Source: JBEVNX01 sp040507895
GTDB lineage: Bacteria; Desulfobacterota; Binatia; JACPRU01
Direction of reading: 5' to 3'
NCBI GenBank assembly: GCA_040507895.1
Contig: JBEVNX010000149.1
Location: forward strand, 1-18,548
DNA: 18,548 nucleotides
This document shows, piece by piece, positions 15,330-18,548 of this stretch. A model generated the notes under the pieces. It had not been told where the DNA came from. It saw only the letters and a list, made by a program, of their open reading frames with translations, and did not search any database. Each line of letters opens with the position of its first letter. Position 1 is the stretch's first letter. The translations under genes and the position numbers were made by a program.

Positions 15330-16768
15330 CCTTCGAGCCCGTCATCGGACTCGAGGTGCACGCCCAGCTCCTCACACGCTCCAAGCTCTTTTGCCCTTGC
15401 TCGGCGGAGTTCGGTGCGCCGCCGAACGCGCACACCTGTCCCGTGTGCATGGCGTTTCCTGGCGTGCTTCCGGTGCTCAACCGCCGCGCCGTGGAGTTCG
15501 CGATCCGCGCCGGGCTCGCCACCGGCTCGACGATCGCGCCGAGCAGCCGCTTCGCGCGCAAGAACTACTTCTATCCCGATCTGCCGAAGGCCTATCAGAT
15601 CAGCATGTACGACGCGCCGATCTGCGTCGGCGGCGAGGTGCGCTTCGACCTCGACGGCGCCGAACGGCGCATCCGTCTCGTGCGGATCCACCTCGAGGAG
15701 GATGCCGACAAGAACATTCACGACGCGCAGGCCGATGCGAGCCTCGTCGATCTCAACCGCGCCGGTGTCCCGCTCCTCGAGATCGTCAGCGAGCCCGACC
15801 TGCGGAGCCCCGCCGAAGCGGCGGCGTACCTCCGCGCGCTGCGCTCGGTCCTGCAGTACCTGGAGGTCTGTGACGGCAACATGGAGGAAGGGAGCCTGCG
15901 CTGCGACGCCAACATCTCGATCCGGCCGGCGGGAAGCGACCGCCTCGGCACGCGCGCCGAGGTCAAGAACATGAACTCCTTCCGCGCCGTCGAGCGAGCG
16001 CTCGAACACGAGATCGCGCGGCAGATCGAGGTCGTGTCGGGTGGTGGCGCGGTGGTACAGGAAACTCGGCTGTGGGACGCCGATCGCGAGGTCACGCGCT
16101 CGATGCGCTCGAAGGAGTTTGCCCACGACTACCGGTATTTTCCCGAGCCCGATCTGCCGCCGCTGGTCGTCGGCCGCGAATGGGTCGAGGAGGTGCGCCG
16201 GAGCCTCCCCGAGCTTCCGGCCGAGCGCCGTGCGCGCTTCGAGCGCGGGATCGGACTCCCCGCCTACGATGCCGAGGTGCTCACGGCTCGCCGCGACGTG
16301 GCCGACTACTTCGAAGCCGCCCTCGCCCGCCATCGCAACGCGAAGTCGCTCGGCAACTGGATCATGGAATCGCTGCTGCGGATCGTGCGCGAGAGAAAGC
16401 TCGACGACCGGCTGCGCATCTCCGACTGGCCGGTCGCGCCTGAGCATCTCGCTGACCTCGTCGCGCTCATCGACGACGGGACGATCAGCGGCAAGATCGC
16501 CAAGACCGTCTTCGAGGAGATGGCGGCGACCGGCAAGCCGCCGGTTGCCGTCGTCGCAGATCGCGGCCTGGTACAGGTCACGGATGCCGCGGCGATCGGC
16601 GCCGCCGTGGATCGAGTTCTCGCGGCACACCCCGACAAGGTTTCCGAATACCGCGCGGGCAAGGAAAAGCTCTTCGGCTTCTTCGTCGGCCAAGTCATGA
16701 AGGCGACCGAGGGCAAGGGCAACCCGAAGCTGGTGAACGAGATCCTGCGCTCGAGGCTGCAGACGTAG
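15326..16768 (+). CDS. gatB: Asp/Glu-tRNA(Asn/Gln) amidotransferase subunit B
   Basis: A 480-residue kinase-like subunit that phosphorylates the misacylated aminoacyl-tRNA and accepts ammonia from GatA. It starts MTFEPVIGLEVHAQLLTRSK. The zinc-binding cysteines C23, C25, C38 and C41 are present (FCPCS, TCPVC). NYFYPDLPKAYQIS and HLEEDADKNIH carry the conserved catalytic core, and EVKNMNSFRAVERAL is the usual signature. The C-terminal YqeY-like tail ends in GKGNPKLVNEILRSRL, the tRNA-binding domain. The ATG at 15326 overlaps gatA by ATGA; a longer upstream reading from 15176 is a shadow. Complete and typical. Confidence 0.97.
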   Translation: MTFEPVIGLEVHAQLLTRSKLFCPCSAEFGAPPNAHTCPVCMAFPGVLPVLNRRAVEFAIRAGLATGSTIAPSSRFARKNYFYPDLPKAYQISMYDAPICVGGEVRFDLDGAERRIRLVRIHLEEDADKNIHDAQADASLVDLNRAGVPLLEIVSEPDLRSPAEAAAYLRALRSVLQYLEVCDGNMEEGSLRCDANISIRPAGSDRLGTRAEVKNMNSFRAVERALEHEIARQIEVVSGGGAVVQETRLWDADREVTRSMRSKEFAHDYRYFPEPDLPPLVVGREWVEEVRRSLPELPAERRARFERGIGLPAYDAEVLTARRDVADYFEAALARHRNAKSLGNWIMESLLRIVRERKLDDRLRISDWPVAPEHLADLVALIDDGTISGKIAKTVFEEMAATGKPPVAVVADRGLVQVTDAAAIGAAVDRVLAAHPDKVSEYRAGKEKLFGFFVGQVMKATEGKGNPKLVNEILRSRLQT

Positions 16769-16777
16769 CGGTGCCGC

Positions 16778-18490
16778 ATGCAGCGCCGCTCGGTGGTTTC
16801 GCCGGCGCCGGTCGCTTCCGCCACGGCCGCATCGGCGGACTCTCGATCGGCGCGTGAAGGGTCGCTCCCCGCCTTCGATCGCTGGGCGGTCAGCGCTCTC
16901 CTCGCCTTTCAACTCGGACTGCGGATCGTCTTGGCGACGCGGCAGCGCTTCAATTCCGACGAGCCGCAGCACTTTCACGTCGCCTCGGCCTGGGTGCGCG
17001 GCCTGCTTCCGTACCGAGACGTCTTCGACAACCACACTCCCCTGTTCCACCTCCTGGCCTCGCCTCTCGTGGCCGCATTCGGTGAGCACCCCGACGTGCT
17101 CGTCTGGGCGCGCTGGGCGATGATCCCGCTTGCAGCGATTGCGCTCGGCTCGCTCTATCGGATCGCCGCGGCGCTCTACTCGCGGCGGGTCGGCGCGTGG
17201 ACCGCAGCGCTCGCCGGGCTGGTCCCGTCCTTTTTGACCACCTCGCTCGAGTTTCGTGCCGACGATCTCTGGGTCGCGCTCTGGCTCGCCGCTTTGGCCG
17301 TGGCGCTGAGCGGGATATCCGTTCGCCCGCGCCTGCTGCTCGTCGGCGCGTTGCTCGGTGCGGCGTTCGCCGCGTCGATCAAGACGGTGCTTCTGCTTTC
17401 GACCCTGATCGCGGGCATCGCGGTCACGCACGCGCTCGATCCGCGCCGGAGCGCCGGACCGGCCACCGCCGCGCTCGGCCCCTCGCTGCGGGCCGCCTTC
17501 GTCGGCATGTTCGCCGTCCTCGCGCCGATGACCTGGCTTCTCGTTTACCTCGGCCTCGTCGGCAAGTTCATCGAATGCGTCGTCCTCCACAACTTGAACG
17601 CCTTGCCTCTGGCGGACCACCGAGTGCTGCGCATCGTGCTGGTGGCCGTCGCGCTGCCGGCGCTGCTGCTGGCCGCGCGAAGCGTGCTTGATCGACCGGA
17701 CGGCGCTTTCGCGCGCGCGAGCGTGCTTCTCGCCACCGGCTTCTACGCGCTGCTCTTGAACGGGTTTTCTCCGATCGTCTCGCGACAGGATTGGATGCCG
17801 TTGTACGCGCTCTTCATGATGTTCGCCGTCGCCGCCGCCATCGCGCTCGAAAAGCGCACCAGCGGAATTCGAGTCGCCCCGTGGCTCGTGGTCGTGGCCG
17901 TGCTCGAAATCGCCGCGACCGTCTACGTCGATCGCCCGTGGCGAGACGGCACTCTCGCGCAGCGCGCGCTCGTCGCCGAGGTGCTGCGCCTCACTGGCCC
18001 CGCGGACTTCGTCATGGACGTCAAAGGCGAGATGCTCTTCCGCCGGCGCGCGTACTACCCGGTGCTCGAAGACGTCATGCTGGCCCGCATTCGCGACGGA
18101 GAGGTCCCCGACGACATCGCCGAGCGGCTCATCGCCACCCGAACCTACGTGGCCGTGAACGACAACGAGCGGTTCCCCCCGGCCGGGCGCCGGTTTCTGC
18201 TCGACAACTATCTGCCGGTCGGCACGCTGCGGGTCGCAGGAAAGCTCCTCGACGTGAACGCCGCCGGGCGGAGCGAGTTCACCCTCGCCCTGCCGGGCCG
18301 GTACGTCGTGCTCTCGCCGGATAAAGCTACGACCGGCACGCTCGACGGTCGGCCGATGATCGGCCCAAAGCTGCTCGATGCGGGAGCTCACACCGTGGAG
18401 GGCGCCGTGCCCGGTCTGCCGCTGGCCCTTTTGTGGGCCGACGCAGCGGATCGAGGGTTGTCGCCATTCCATCCGAGACAGGGGCCATGA
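16778..18490 (+). CDS. GT-C membrane glycosyltransferase, ArnT/GT39-like
   Basis: A 570-residue polytopic inner-membrane protein with about ten hydrophobic helices, from around residue 37 to residue 380, and a C-terminal soluble part of roughly 190 residues. The first periplasmic loop carries the acidic pair in RQRFNSDEPQHFHVAS (D61-E62), the usual catalytic or metal site of GT-C enzymes, followed by YRDVFDNHTPLFHLL. Members move a sugar from a polyprenyl-phosphate donor to a lipid or protein on the periplasmic side; the acceptor here is unknown. The ATG at 16778 lies 9 bp after gatB, with no clear ribosome site. The stop overlaps the next start (ATGA, 18487-18490). Confidence 0.83.
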   Translation: MQRRSVVSPAPVASATAASADSRSAREGSLPAFDRWAVSALLAFQLGLRIVLATRQRFNSDEPQHFHVASAWVRGLLPYRDVFDNHTPLFHLLASPLVAAFGEHPDVLVWARWAMIPLAAIALGSLYRIAAALYSRRVGAWTAALAGLVPSFLTTSLEFRADDLWVALWLAALAVALSGISVRPRLLLVGALLGAAFAASIKTVLLLSTLIAGIAVTHALDPRRSAGPATAALGPSLRAAFVGMFAVLAPMTWLLVYLGLVGKFIECVVLHNLNALPLADHRVLRIVLVAVALPALLLAARSVLDRPDGAFARASVLLATGFYALLLNGFSPIVSRQDWMPLYALFMMFAVAAAIALEKRTSGIRVAPWLVVVAVLEIAATVYVDRPWRDGTLAQRALVAEVLRLTGPADFVMDVKGEMLFRRRAYYPVLEDVMLARIRDGEVPDDIAERLIATRTYVAVNDNERFPPAGRRFLLDNYLPVGTLRVAGKLLDVNAAGRSEFTLALPGRYVVLSPDKATTGTLDGRPMIGPKLLDAGAHTVEGAVPGLPLALLWADAADRGLSPFHPRQGP

Positions 18491-18548
18491 GCGGCGAAGG
18501 GGTGTTGGCACGGTTCACTCGTTCTCGAGCTGCGCCCGAGCGAGACAA
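18487..18548 (+). CDS. Start of a further gene, cut by the window end
   Basis: An ATG at 18487 overlaps the stop of the GT-C gene as ATGA and opens a frame that runs off the end of the window (MSGEGVLARFTRSRAAPERD). The coupling pattern and the operon context make it likely to be a real gene. Twenty codons are not enough to name a family. Confidence 0.5.
   Translation, partial: MSGEGVLARFTRSRAAPERD

Noticed and set aside
15266..18511. 1081-codon open frame on the minus strand across gatB and the GT gene
   Set aside because: It lies antisense to two well-supported genes, is arginine/glycine/glutamate-rich with no domain pattern, and arises from the low stop frequency of GC-rich DNA.
1..18548. 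CRISPR arrays, tRNA genes, complete insertion sequences, full rRNA genes
   Set aside because: I looked for regularly spaced repeats, tRNA-like cloverleaf landmarks and transposase motifs and found none that I could support.

Overview
The window is GC-rich DNA from a Gram-negative-type bacterium. The evidence is high-GC codon use, a Tat-exported beta-carbonic anhydrase, a GatCAB amidotransferase, a SerRS with a 'GLALPR' motif 3, and remnants that look like luciferase-like oxidoreductase and outer-membrane protein genes. A deltaproteobacteria-, Myxococcota- or Binatota-like soil or sediment lineage would fit. That is inference from gene content, and no phylogenetic marker was aligned.

Region 1 (about 1-5340) is sparse and decayed. 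It has an intact imine-reductase-like dehydrogenase (124-981) and an intact SixA-like phosphohistidine phosphatase (1558-2043, minus). Between and after them lie broken genes: a fragment of a luciferase-like (LLM) oxidoreductase, a frameshifted tyrosine recombinase, and a seven-repeat beta-propeller gene broken by about six frameshifts and one in-frame stop. A possible outer-membrane protein remnant and a small orphan ORF (3428-3664) are also present. Two copies of a roughly 40-bp imperfect palindrome bracket sixA, and the recombinase relic lies just upstream in the same orientation. This integrase / hairpin / gene / hairpin layout resembles a cassette and is the most unusual structure in the window.

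Region 2 (5381-7153) holds a GST-family protein and a Tat-signal beta-carbonic anhydrase, 36 bp apart on the plus strand. They face the minus-strand operon across about 520 bp of non-coding DNA that is rich in inverted repeats. That gap includes a 16-nt match to the conserved 3' end of bacterial 16S rRNA.

Region 3 (7672-13407, minus) is one tightly packed operon: moxR AAA+ ATPase, DUF58 protein, TgpA-like membrane transglutaminase, yraN, serS. Every junction is a 4-nt overlap (GTGA or ATGA) or a direct stop/start abutment. The first three genes form the familiar MoxR-DUF58-transglutaminase envelope or chaperone-type module. The last two are housekeeping genes.

Region 4 (13547-18548, plus) diverges from region 3 across a gap of 121-139 bp, depending on the moxR start. 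It contains gatC-gatA-gatB (Asp/Glu-tRNA amidotransferase), then a GT-C (ArnT/GT39-like) membrane glycosyltransferase, and the first codons of a further gene that overlaps it by ATGA. Two tRNA-charging functions (serS and gatCAB) therefore sit on opposite arms of one divergent control region.
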